From Prevotellaceae bacterium UBA1743 (GTDB lineage: Bacteria > Bacteroidota > Bacteroidia > Bacteroidales > Bacteroidaceae): DNA of 16,178 bases. The notes beneath the pieces were generated by a model. That model was given only the letters and a program-made list of their open reading frames with translations. It searched no databases and was not told the origin of the DNA. Location: NCBI GenBank assembly GCA_002314945.1, contig DCHV01000077.1, positions 386 to 16,563 of the forward strand, in the 5' to 3' direction. The position numbers were made by a program, and so were the translations under genes. Positions 1 through 6,945 of the stretch are shown here, piece after piece; the first letter of the stretch is position 1, and each line of letters begins with the position of its first letter.

Positions 1-438
1 CAGCAGAGCCGTATCCACTGTACCCGTCTGGCTGGCAACAAGGCTGACATCTGGTGGCTGCGTCAGCATCCGCAGGTGATGAATCTGCCTTTCCTTCCAA
101 ATATCCGTCGTGCGGATCGCGACAACACCATAGATATATATATCAGCGATGATTATATGGATGTACTGGCCGACGGCGAATGGCAGAAGTTCTTCACCGA
201 GCAGCCCGCTCCCCTCTCGCGTGAGGAGAAGAAGGCGTGGATTGCCAAGAATACGGGTGTGGCATTGGGCAGCGATGCGTTCTTCCCCTTCGGCGACAAT
301 GTGGAACGCGCTCACAAGAGTGGCGTGCAGTACATTGCTCAGGCGGGTGGTAGCGTGCGCGATGATCATGTGATCATGACGTGCGACAAATACAATATCG
401 CTATGGCATTCACTGGCGTGCGTCTGTTCCATCATTGA
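1..438 (+). CDS. purH: AICAR transformylase (PurH-type), C-terminal part
   Basis: The frame is open from base 1, so the gene starts before the window; 145 residues and the stop are visible. It reads QQSRIHCTRLAG at once, then NTIDIYI, SDAFFPF, AGGSVRDD and a final AMAFTGVRLFHH, all hallmarks of the C-terminal half of the AICAR formyltransferase domain of PurH. This cytoplasmic enzyme transfers a formyl group from 10-formyl-tetrahydrofolate to AICAR to give FAICAR in purine synthesis. Whether the gene also encodes the IMP cyclohydrolase domain cannot be seen, because that domain is N-terminal; some Bacteroidetes carry a stand-alone transformylase of about 390 residues. The small basic gene follows after 28 nt of pyrimidine-rich sequence with no promoter match, so the two are probably co-transcribed up to the terminator at 691-718. 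Confidence 0.93.
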   Translation, partial: QQSRIHCTRLAGNKADIWWLRQHPQVMNLPFLPNIRRADRDNTIDIYISDDYMDVLADGEWQKFFTEQPAPLSREEKKAWIAKNTGVALGSDAFFPFGDNVERAHKSGVQYIAQAGGSVRDDHVIMTCDKYNIAMAFTGVRLFHH

Positions 439-466
439 TTCCTCTTTCTCCCTTCTCTCTCTTGAT

Positions 467-676
467 ATGAATTCATTTGGAGGCGACGACATAGATGCGG
501 TTATCCAGCATGGGATTACTTTCAGCGGGAAACCGAAGAAGGAGGCTAATGCACGTGGAGGCCAGGTGAAGACCAAGGCTAAGAAGAAACAGTATATCAC
601 GGGTGCCCATGGCTCGGGGTCGGCCAAGATGAAGGCTGACATCCGGAAGAAAAGGGCCAACAGACACAAATCATAG
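467..676 (+). CDS. Small very basic hypothetical protein (69 aa)
   Basis: I do not recognise this protein. It has 17 Lys/Arg against 5 Asp/Glu in 69 residues, the charge concentrated after residue 20 and ending RKKRANRHKS; the first 20 residues (with GGDDIDAV) are neutral to acidic. There is no signal peptide, membrane segment or cysteine. The composition would suit a nucleic-acid- or ribosome-associated protein, or a disordered tail, but that is inference only. It starts with ATG 28 nt after the purH stop on the same strand and ends 14 nt before a strong terminator hairpin, a setting expected of a real last gene in a transcript. An antisense reading frame over the same bases looks like a shadow. 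Conservation in relatives would decide whether it is real. Confidence 0.6.
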   Translation: MNSFGGDDIDAVIQHGITFSGKPKKEANARGGQVKTKAKKKQYITGAHGSGSAKMKADIRKKRANRHKS

Positions 677-690
677 AAATAAGGAAATAA

Positions 691-718
691 AAAAAGGGAC
701 TCATCTGAGCCCCTTTTT
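691..718. terminator. Bidirectional intrinsic terminator between convergent units
   Basis: Arms 691-702 (AAAAAGGGACTC) and 707-718 (GAGCCCCTTTTT) pair over 12 positions with one A-C mismatch around a 4-nt ATCT loop. Reading rightward the stem ends in TTTTTATTT; reading leftward it runs into seven T then ATTT. It lies 14 nt after the small basic gene and 22 nt after the ilvC stop, so it can end both the purH-side transcript and the ilv operon. Confidence 0.88.
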
Positions 719-740
719 ATTTGCTGTCAAACCGAGTGAC

Positions 741-1784
741 TTAGTTGTTCTCGGGACGTAACTTGCGAACTACCTCGGCTGTGCGCCACATCTCGCTCTC
801 GCGCAATGCGGCAAGTTCCTTCTCCAGACCAACACGGTAGTCGGGCTTGGAATTGGAGTCGATGGAGATCTGTGCCTCGTTGCCGCACTTTACGCTGGCA
901 TAGAGCTGTTCTACAACGGGCTTGATGGCATCGTGGAAACGGGGATACCAATCCAGGGCACCACGCTGTGCTGTAGTGGAGCAGTTGGCGTACATCCAAT
1001 CCATACCCTTGGCTGCAAAGAGGGGCATGAGGGACTGGGTGAGTTCCTCTACTGTCTCGTTGAAGGCCTCGGAGGGAGTGTGGCCGTTCTCGCGCAGCAC
1101 TTCGTACTGTGCCAACAGCAAGCCTTGGATTGCGCCCATCAAAGAACCGCGTTCACCTGTGAGGTCGCTGGTTGCTTCACGCTGGAAGGTGGTCTCGAAC
1201 AGGTAACCGCTACCGATACCGATACCTAATGAGAGGGTGCGCTCGAGTGCCTTGCCTGTGGCATCCTGATATACTGCATAGGAGCTGTTCAAGCCACGGC
1301 CTTCGAGGAACATGGTGCGCAGGGAGGTACCTGAACCCTTGGGAGCTACCATGATGACATCGATATCCTTCTGGGGAACGCAACCTGTGCGATCGTTCCA
1401 TGTGATGGCGAAGCCGTGTGAGAAATACAGGGCGTTGCCGGGCTGCAAGCACTTCTGCAGGGTGGGCCATACGCTCATGACAGCTGCATCGGAGAGCAGA
1501 CACATGATGATGGTTCCCTGGGTGGCTGCCTCCTCGATAGAGAAGAGGGTCTTGCCTGGTACCCATCCGTCAGCTACTGCCTTGTCGTAGGTCTTGCCTG
1601 GACGCTGGCCAACGATTACATTGAAGCCGTTGTCACGCAGATTGCATGCCTGACCAGGACCCTGTACACCATAGCCTATCACAGCAATAGTCTCGTCCTT
1701 CAGAAACTCGCGTGCTTTCTCCAGAGGAAATTCCTCTCGTGTCATCACTTCCTCGATGACACCACCAAAATTCATTTTTGCCAT
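741..1784 (-). CDS. ilvC: Ketol-acid reductoisomerase
   Basis: 347 residues, the usual short (class I) size. It converts acetolactate or acetohydroxybutyrate to the dihydroxy acid with NAD(P)H and Mg2+ in the cytoplasm, the second common step of valine and isoleucine synthesis. The Rossmann dinucleotide motif is GYGVQGPG (38-45). Catalytic features in the expected order and spacing are H123 in FSHGF, K149 in APKG, D207 and E211 in SDLTGERG, E243 and E247 in ETVEE, and S269 in CSTTAQRG. The cofactor-specificity loop (59-67, GQRPGKTYD) lacks the paired serines common in NADPH-dependent enzymes. It is the last gene of the ilv operon, 47 nt after the thioesterase gene; I found no TAnnTTTG promoter in that AT-rich gap, so it is probably read from the ilvD promoter. 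The bidirectional terminator follows. Confidence 0.97.
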   Translation of the reverse strand: MAKMNFGGVIEEVMTREEFPLEKAREFLKDETIAVIGYGVQGPGQACNLRDNGFNVIVGQRPGKTYDKAVADGWVPGKTLFSIEEAATQGTIIMCLLSDAAVMSVWPTLQKCLQPGNALYFSHGFAITWNDRTGCVPQKDIDVIMVAPKGSGTSLRTMFLEGRGLNSSYAVYQDATGKALERTLSLGIGIGSGYLFETTFQREATSDLTGERGSLMGAIQGLLLAQYEVLRENGHTPSEAFNETVEELTQSLMPLFAAKGMDWMYANCSTTAQRGALDWYPRFHDAIKPVVEQLYASVKCGNEAQISIDSNSKPDYRVGLEKELAALRESEMWRTAEVVRKLRPENN

Positions 1785-1831
1785 TGTTTTGTGTTTTGTT
1801 TTAATAAACTATTATTCTTTTATCTTGTGTT

Positions 1832-2593
1832 TTATCTTTCTCGTGGGGTGAAATGCAGAGTGGATTGGCAGGTCACCTCGTTGTCGTTCTTGCGTACCTC
1901 GATGAGATAGCAGAGCGGGGATGCTTCCTCCATGTAGAATGCGAGTGTGTCTCCGTAGTGTGCCTCGGCCTTGTAGGCAATCTCTATGCGTCCTACCTGA
2001 TGTGTGCGGTATCGGTCGCAGGGGAAGAGGTCGAGCATGTGGTTGATGCAGCGGATGCTGTTGATATGCCCGTTGATATCCACATCGCTGTACTGGGTGT
2101 CGATGGTGCGGACGTGCTGCAGGTTGCTGGCATGGAAACGCCCGTAGCCCTGGATGGGGCATACGTTATCCTCCTCTGGTACGACATGATGCAGGATGTC
2201 ACCGTCGAACAAACTGAGCAGGTCGCATGGTTTGCGCGTGTCGAGGTCGATCATCGACCATACGCTGCGTGCGTAGCCTAAGGTGGTTCCATCTGCTCCG
2301 TGAAGAGCGAAATTGCGGTATGTGAACAGGCGGATGACACTCTCTACCCATGTGCTGATACGGATATCCTCTTGCTGAAGGGGATAGGCGGATAGTTCGA
2401 TACACAGACGGCTGAGCACCCATGTGCGATTGACACCATCCAAGGCGTTCAATCCCCAACCTCTACGCTGGGAATGACGCCCTGCCACGTCGAGCAATTC
2501 GTTACCTAAGAAACCCAAGGTGGCGTGCCCCGTGAAATCCGTCTGAAACGGTTCGACGTGAATGGGATATATGTCAATCTGTCCTGAACTCAT
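1832..2593 (-). CDS. Acyl-ACP thioesterase (FatA/FatB-like, double hotdog)
   Basis: 253 residues, normal for bacterial acyl-ACP thioesterases, which hydrolyse acyl-ACP to free fatty acid plus ACP in the cytoplasm. The N-terminal hotdog (about 1-135) includes the VNRTWVLSRL stretch and W82 to R93. The C-terminal hotdog (about 160-250) carries the active-site signature DVDINGHINSIRCINHML, with N174 and H176 and nearby D170/D172 matching the Asp-Asn-His pattern of plant and bacterial members. It has no signal peptide. Its ATG overlaps the ilvN stop in an ATGA, so it is probably translationally coupled to ilvN, and ilvC follows 47 nt later. That location links it to branched-chain amino acid synthesis, but the reason is not established. 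The substrate chain type cannot be read from the sequence. Confidence 0.9.
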   Translation of the reverse strand: MSSGQIDIYPIHVEPFQTDFTGHATLGFLGNELLDVAGRHSQRRGWGLNALDGVNRTWVLSRLCIELSAYPLQQEDIRISTWVESVIRLFTYRNFALHGADGTTLGYARSVWSMIDLDTRKPCDLLSLFDGDILHHVVPEEDNVCPIQGYGRFHASNLQHVRTIDTQYSDVDINGHINSIRCINHMLDLFPCDRYRTHQVGRIEIAYKAEAHYGDTLAFYMEEASPLCYLIEVRKNDNEVTCQSTLHFTPRER

Positions 2594-3207
2594 TTCAATC
2601 GTTGGCTCTCTCTCTCCTCCAGATAACGGTCGAGTTGTTCTACCGGGCTCTTGGTGACTACGATACGTCCGCTACGGACAAATTGCAGGACTGCCCCACG
2701 CTCGTCGAGCTGCTGGAAAAGGCTCACAATCTCCTCGGTGAGGCCTTTTTTCTCGATGATGCTGTAGGTGGGGTTCACTTCTACGATGCGAGCTCCATGC
2801 CTGCGTACTATCCTTCCTATTTCGGAGTCTTTCAGCATCTGGGAGGTGCTGACCTTGATAAGGGAACATTCGAGGATGAATATTTCCTCGTCGGTGAAAT
2901 AATGGGCCTGCAGGACGTCTATCTTCTTCTCTATCTGCTTGGTGAGCATGATGACCATCTCCTCTGTGCAAAAACAGGTGATGGTGTATTTGTGTACGCC
3001 AGGTGTGCTACTTGCACATACGTTGAGGCTCTCGATATTGACTTGCCTGCGTGTGAAGACTGTCGTAATCTGGTTGAGGATACCCGCTACGTTCTCGCTG
3101 TAAACGAGAATGGTGTAACAGGTGCGGCCCTCGGGACAATCCAATGTGCCACACTTTCCGCAAACCTTGCAATCGCCGCATTGCGACTTTGTCATTTCTT
3201 GATTCAT
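2590..3207 (-). CDS. ilvN: Acetolactate synthase small (regulatory) subunit with Cys-rich N-terminal extension
   Basis: 205 residues. It activates the IlvB catalytic subunit and normally gives valine feedback inhibition. The ACT domain begins at YTILVYSEN (31-39) and contains GILNQITTVFTRRQVNIESL (43-62); a second small-subunit C-terminal domain spans about 108-190 (EIGRIVRRHGARIVEVNP). The odd part is the start. Most small subunits begin directly at the ACT domain, but here about 30 residues precede it with Cys at 10, 13, 16, 19, 24 and 30. The ATG at 3207 was chosen; the only other upstream Met is residue 5, and both keep all six cysteines, so the extension does not depend on start choice. 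It starts 13 nt after ilvB and its stop overlaps the thioesterase start. Confidence 0.94.
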   Translation of the reverse strand: MNQEMTKSQCGDCKVCGKCGTLDCPEGRTCYTILVYSENVAGILNQITTVFTRRQVNIESLNVCASSTPGVHKYTITCFCTEEMVIMLTKQIEKKIDVLQAHYFTDEEIFILECSLIKVSTSQMLKDSEIGRIVRRHGARIVEVNPTYSIIEKKGLTEEIVSLFQQLDERGAVLQFVRSGRIVVTKSPVEQLDRYLEERESQRLK

Positions 3208-3220
3208 TGTCGTCGTTACT

Positions 3221-4921
3221 TTATTTCACTTCCAGAAGCATTTCATCCACATTGGCTCCAGGAGGTGTCATGGGGAGCACGTTGTCCTCCTCCTTTACCG
3301 CGCATTGCAGCAGGAAGGGACCCTCTGTATCTATCATCTCTTGTATTGCTGCATCCAGCTGCCCGCGTTCTGTCACGGTGCGGCACGGGATGTCGTATGC
3401 CTGGGCTATCTTCTCGTAGTCGGGATTGACCATAGGCGTGAAGGAGTAGCGCTTGCGGAAGAACATGTACTGCCACTGGCGCACATTGCCAAGGAAATTG
3501 TTGTTGAGAAGCACAATCTTGACTGGTGCACGCTGTTCCATGATGGTACCCAATTCCTGAATCGTCATCTGCAGGCCACCATCGCCTACAAAGAGGCATA
3601 CGGTACGATCGGGGGCTCCGAAAGTGGCTCCGACTGCAGCTGGCAATCCGAAGCCCATGGTGCCGCATCCTCCGCTGGTGACAACGCTACGGCCCTGGGT
3701 GAAACGGAAATAGCGGCATCCGAACATCTGGTTCTGACCTACGTCCGTCACGAGGATTCCCTTGTCCTGTGTCGCTTCGGACACGCGGCGAACGACCTCA
3801 CCCATCAGCAGAGGGCCTTCTGTGGGATGAATCGCGGGTTGTATCACCTTGACATCCTCCCTGTCTGCGTACGGCTTGAAACCATCCACCCATGCTTGAT
3901 GCGTGGTCTTTTCCATCAGACGAGTGACTTCTGCCAACGTATGCTTGCAATCGCCCACTACGGCCAAATCCACTTTCACATTCTTGTTGATCTCGCTCGG
4001 GTCAATATCGAAATGGATAATCTTTGCTTGTTTGGCGTAGGTCTTCAGATTGCCTGTGACGCGGTCGTCGAAGCGCATACCGACAGCAATGAGCAGGTCG
4101 CACTGATTCGTCATCACATTGGGCCCCAAATTGCCGTGCATACCGAGCATACCCATGTTGAGGGGATGATCGGATGGAAGGGCTGACAGTCCCAAGAACG
4201 TACATCCTGCTGGAATCTGTGCTTTTTCCAAGAATGCACGTAGTTCCTCCCTCGCGTCGCCTAATTCCACACCTTGTCCGACCAAAACAAACGGTTTCAC
4301 GGAACTGTTGATGAGCAGAGCGGCTCGTTCGATGTCTTCCCTGAAAGGTGATGGCGTAGGCTTGTAGCTACGGATGAAATCTACTTTCTGGGGATGATAC
4401 TCTGTCATACTGGTCTGGGCATTCTTCGTAAAGTCGAGCACAACGGGACCGGGTCGGCCGCTGCGTGCGATATAGAAGGCACGACTCACTGCCGTGGCTA
4501 CATCGTCGGCATGTCGTATCTGATAGGCCCATTTCGTGATAGGCTGGCTCACACTGATGGTATCTACTTCCTGAAAAGCATCTGTGCCAAGCATGGCTGC
4601 TCCCACCTGACCACATATTACCACGATGGGCGTACTGTCGATCATGGCATCTGCCAATCCCGTGATGGTGTTCATGGCTCCTGGGCCACTTGTCACGATG
4701 ACACAGCCCACTTTTCCACTGACACGTGCATAGCCCTGTGCTGCATGTACGGCGGCCTGTTCGTGGCGAACCAGTATGTGGTTGAGAGTAGTCTTGTGGT
4801 CATATAAAGCGTCGTAGGAGGGCATAATGTTGCCTCCAGGATAGCCGAAGAGAGTATCTACCCCTTCGTTCTCCAATGCTCTCATCAGTGCTTCCGCACC
4901 GCTTATCAATTCATTGTCCAT
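3221..4921 (-). CDS. ilvB: Acetolactate synthase large (catalytic) subunit
   Basis: 566 residues from the ATG at 4921. This thiamine-diphosphate enzyme condenses two pyruvates to acetolactate, or pyruvate plus 2-oxobutyrate to acetohydroxybutyrate, committing carbon to valine/leucine or isoleucine. Visible features are FGYPGG near residue 25, the activating glutamate E54 in VRHEQAAVHAAQGYAR, the TSGPGAMN loop, the central FAD-linked domain (about 190-350, with GMRFDDRVTG), and the ThDP/Mg motif from GDGG (446-449) to NNN (473-475). An in-frame TTG at 4954 would add 11 residues and overlap ilvD, but the family usually begins within a few residues of the MDNELISGAEAL stretch, so the ATG is preferred; it lies 29 nt after the ilvD stop. 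ilvN follows after 13 nt. Confidence 0.96.
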   Translation of the reverse strand: MDNELISGAEALMRALENEGVDTLFGYPGGNIMPSYDALYDHKTTLNHILVRHEQAAVHAAQGYARVSGKVGCVIVTSGPGAMNTITGLADAMIDSTPIVVICGQVGAAMLGTDAFQEVDTISVSQPITKWAYQIRHADDVATAVSRAFYIARSGRPGPVVLDFTKNAQTSMTEYHPQKVDFIRSYKPTPSPFREDIERAALLINSSVKPFVLVGQGVELGDAREELRAFLEKAQIPAGCTFLGLSALPSDHPLNMGMLGMHGNLGPNVMTNQCDLLIAVGMRFDDRVTGNLKTYAKQAKIIHFDIDPSEINKNVKVDLAVVGDCKHTLAEVTRLMEKTTHQAWVDGFKPYADREDVKVIQPAIHPTEGPLLMGEVVRRVSEATQDKGILVTDVGQNQMFGCRYFRFTQGRSVVTSGGCGTMGFGLPAAVGATFGAPDRTVCLFVGDGGLQMTIQELGTIMEQRAPVKIVLLNNNFLGNVRQWQYMFFRKRYSFTPMVNPDYEKIAQAYDIPCRTVTERGQLDAAIQEMIDTEGPFLLQCAVKEEDNVLPMTPPGANVDEMLLEVK

Positions 4922-4950
4922 AGGAATTCCGTCAATCTTCGTTTTGTGTG

Positions 4951-6753
4951 TCAATCAATCACTCTCACTCCTCCCTTGTCGGCCGATGCTACGCTCTGAG
5001 CGTAAGCCCTGAGTGCCTTGCTCACGACACGGGTACGCTTGAGGGGTTGCTGGGGGCGTGCTGCCAGTTCCTCGTCGCTGATACGCACATTGATGCTGCG
5101 ATTCGGTATGTCGATGTCGATGATGTCGCCATCCTTCACCTTGCCGATGTTGCCTCCGTTGGCTGCTTCAGGACTGATGTGTCCTATACTGAGGCCGCTG
5201 GTGCCGCCAGAGAATCTGCCATCGGTGATGAGTGCGCATTCCTTACCCATGTGCATACTCTTGATATAGGACGTGGGATAAAGCATTTCCTGCATTCCTG
5301 GGCCACCCTTGGGACCCTCGTGTGTAATAACCACCACGTCGCCTTTCTTTACGCGGCCTCCCAAGATGCCTTCGCAAGCATCCTCCTGGCTGTCGAATAC
5401 AACGGCAGGGCCACTGAACTTCCAGATGCTCTCATCCACGCCAGCCGTCTTCACTACGCATCCGTCCTGGGCAATGTTGCCGAAGAGGATGGCCATTCCA
5501 CCATCCTTGGTATAGGCATGTTCGATGTCGCGGATACAGCCGTTGGTGCGATCTGTGTCGAGGGTGGGGTACTGGGTGTTCTGAGCACCAAGGCGGTTGC
5601 AGAACACACCTGCTGGCGCACTCGAATAGATACGCTCTGCCTCGGGGTCTATGATTGTTTTCTGTATATTGTATTTCTCTATATCCTCTGCGAGGGTAGC
5701 TCCGTCCACGCGATAGCATGATGTGTCGATGAGGCCTCCTTTGGCCAATTCACCTAATAAATTGAGCATACCACCTGCACGACCACATTCCTGTACGCTG
5801 TATCGCTGGCTATTGGGGGCCAACTTGCATAGGAAGGGAGTCTTACGGCTCAAGCGGTCAATGTCCGACATGGTGAAATCCACCTCTGCCTCCTGAGCCA
5901 CAGCCAAGAGATGCAGCACGGTGTTGGTGGAAGCACCCATGGCAATGTCGAGTGTCATGGCATTGAGGAAAGCCTGACGCGTGGCAATGCTACGTGGCAG
6001 GACACGCTCGTCTCCGTCTTCGTAATAGGCAAAGGCATTCCTGACAATCTGTCGTGCGGCCTGCTTCATCAGTTCTACCCGATTGACATGAGTGGCGAGG
6101 ATGGTGCCATTGCCAGGCAAGGACAAACCGATTGCCTCGGTGAGGTTGTTCATGCTATTGGCTGTGAACATACCACTGCAGCATCCGCATCCGGGGCAGG
6201 CACGATTCTCTACCTCTGCCAGTTCCTCGTCGCTGACAGTCTTGTCCGCTCCCTTTACCATAGCGGCAATAAGGTCGAGGTTCTCCCCTTTGTAAGTACC
6301 AGCCTCCATAGGTCCTCCGCTCACGAAGACAGCAGGGATATTGAGACGCATAGCGGCCATCAGCATACCTGGGGTGATCTTGTCGCAGTTGGAGATGCAT
6401 ATCATGGCATCAGCCTTGTGTGCATTGCACATATATTCCACGCTGTCGGCGATGATGTCGCGGCTGGGCAGGCTATAAAGCATTCCATCGTGTCCCATGG
6501 CTATGCCGTCGTCGATGGCAATCGTGTTGAACTCGGCTGCGTAGCATCCCATTCGCTCTATCTCGGCCTTTACAATCTGTCCTGCTTCATGCAGGTGAGT
6601 GTGGCCAGGTACAAACTGAGTGAATGAGTTTACAATGGCTATGATGGGCTTTCCGAATTGTTCGCGCTTCATGCCGTTGGCTACCCACAGCGCACGCGCT
6701 CCAGCCATACGGCGACCTTCCGTGCATACGGCACTTCGTAATGGATGTTTCAT
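4951..6753 (-). CDS. ilvD: Dihydroxy-acid dehydratase
   Basis: 600 residues, collinear with the E. coli type. It dehydrates 2,3-dihydroxy-isovalerate and 2,3-dihydroxy-3-methylvalerate to the 2-oxo acids, the third common step. It needs an Fe-S cluster; E. coli-type enzymes carry an oxygen-sensitive [4Fe-4S] cluster. Family motifs are VNSFTQFVPGHTHL (41-54), SNCDKITPGMLMA (121-133, cluster Cys123), ACPGCGCCSGMFTANSMN (185-202, Cys192 aligning with the second E. coli cluster cysteine), TLDIAMGASTNTVLHLL and the C-terminal GRFSGGTSGLSIGH. It is the first gene of the ilv operon; a TAnnTTTG promoter lies 42 nt upstream. The predicted leader of about 36 nt leaves no room for a leader peptide with attenuator. 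The divergent GH172 gene lies on the other side. Confidence 0.97.
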   Translation of the reverse strand: MKHPLRSAVCTEGRRMAGARALWVANGMKREQFGKPIIAIVNSFTQFVPGHTHLHEAGQIVKAEIERMGCYAAEFNTIAIDDGIAMGHDGMLYSLPSRDIIADSVEYMCNAHKADAMICISNCDKITPGMLMAAMRLNIPAVFVSGGPMEAGTYKGENLDLIAAMVKGADKTVSDEELAEVENRACPGCGCCSGMFTANSMNNLTEAIGLSLPGNGTILATHVNRVELMKQAARQIVRNAFAYYEDGDERVLPRSIATRQAFLNAMTLDIAMGASTNTVLHLLAVAQEAEVDFTMSDIDRLSRKTPFLCKLAPNSQRYSVQECGRAGGMLNLLGELAKGGLIDTSCYRVDGATLAEDIEKYNIQKTIIDPEAERIYSSAPAGVFCNRLGAQNTQYPTLDTDRTNGCIRDIEHAYTKDGGMAILFGNIAQDGCVVKTAGVDESIWKFSGPAVVFDSQEDACEGILGGRVKKGDVVVITHEGPKGGPGMQEMLYPTSYIKSMHMGKECALITDGRFSGGTSGLSIGHISPEAANGGNIGKVKDGDIIDIDIPNRSINVRISDEELAARPQQPLKRTRVVSKALRAYAQSVASADKGGVRVID

Positions 6754-6794
6754 ATTGGTGTTGCTAACTATTGTCCTGTTTTTGTTTCAAGCCG

Positions 6795-6802
6795 CAAATG
6801 TA
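6795..6802 (-). promoter_or_regulatory. ilvD operon promoter, -7 element
   Basis: On the minus strand TACATTTG fits the Bacteroidetes -7 consensus TAnnTTTG exactly. It would start transcription near 6789, about 36 nt before the ilvD ATG. No good TTTG is seen at the -33 position, so an activator may help, or another promoter may exist. Confidence 0.55.
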
Positions 6803-6883
6803 CGACTTTTTTTACATAATGTTATAGATTTAGCCGCATTTTCTGTCACATAGTTAATAAAATGCATATTGTGCTTGCATTTT

Positions 6884-6916
6884 TTCTGTGTATATGGACA
6901 AATAAAAATATCTTTG
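6884..6916 (+). promoter_or_regulatory. GH172-araC promoter
   Basis: TATCTTTG at 6909-6916 matches TAnnTTTG exactly. TTCTG at 6884-6888, ending 20 nt upstream, is a near match to the -33 TTTG. The predicted start is near 6922, giving a leader of about 24 nt to the ATG at 6946. This also argues against the in-frame start at 6862, which would lie upstream of the promoter. Confidence 0.6.
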
Positions 6917-6945
6917 TCACCAGTAATTTTGAAATTCGTAGAAAT

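Noticed and set aside
2602..4186. Two long plus-strand frames (275 and 293 codons) opposite ilvN and ilvB
   Set aside because: Shadows of conserved ilv genes; their products show no family motif and they have no promoter of their own.
4922..4954. TTG start for ilvB overlapping the ilvD stop
   Set aside because: It adds 11 residues with no family counterpart; the ATG at 4921 places the protein start where the family normally begins.
4948..6627. Plus-strand frames (257 and 238 codons) opposite ilvD
   Set aside because: ilvD is conserved throughout this span on the other strand, so these are coding-bias artefacts.
6765..6856. TAACTAT/ATAGTTA 7-bp inverted repeat flanking the ilv promoter
   Set aside because: Short, AT-rich and 85 bp apart; expected by chance in such sequence.
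6862..6945. Upstream ATG extending the GH172 protein by 28 residues
   Set aside because: It lies upstream of the TATCTTTG promoter element and would place the signal peptide internally.
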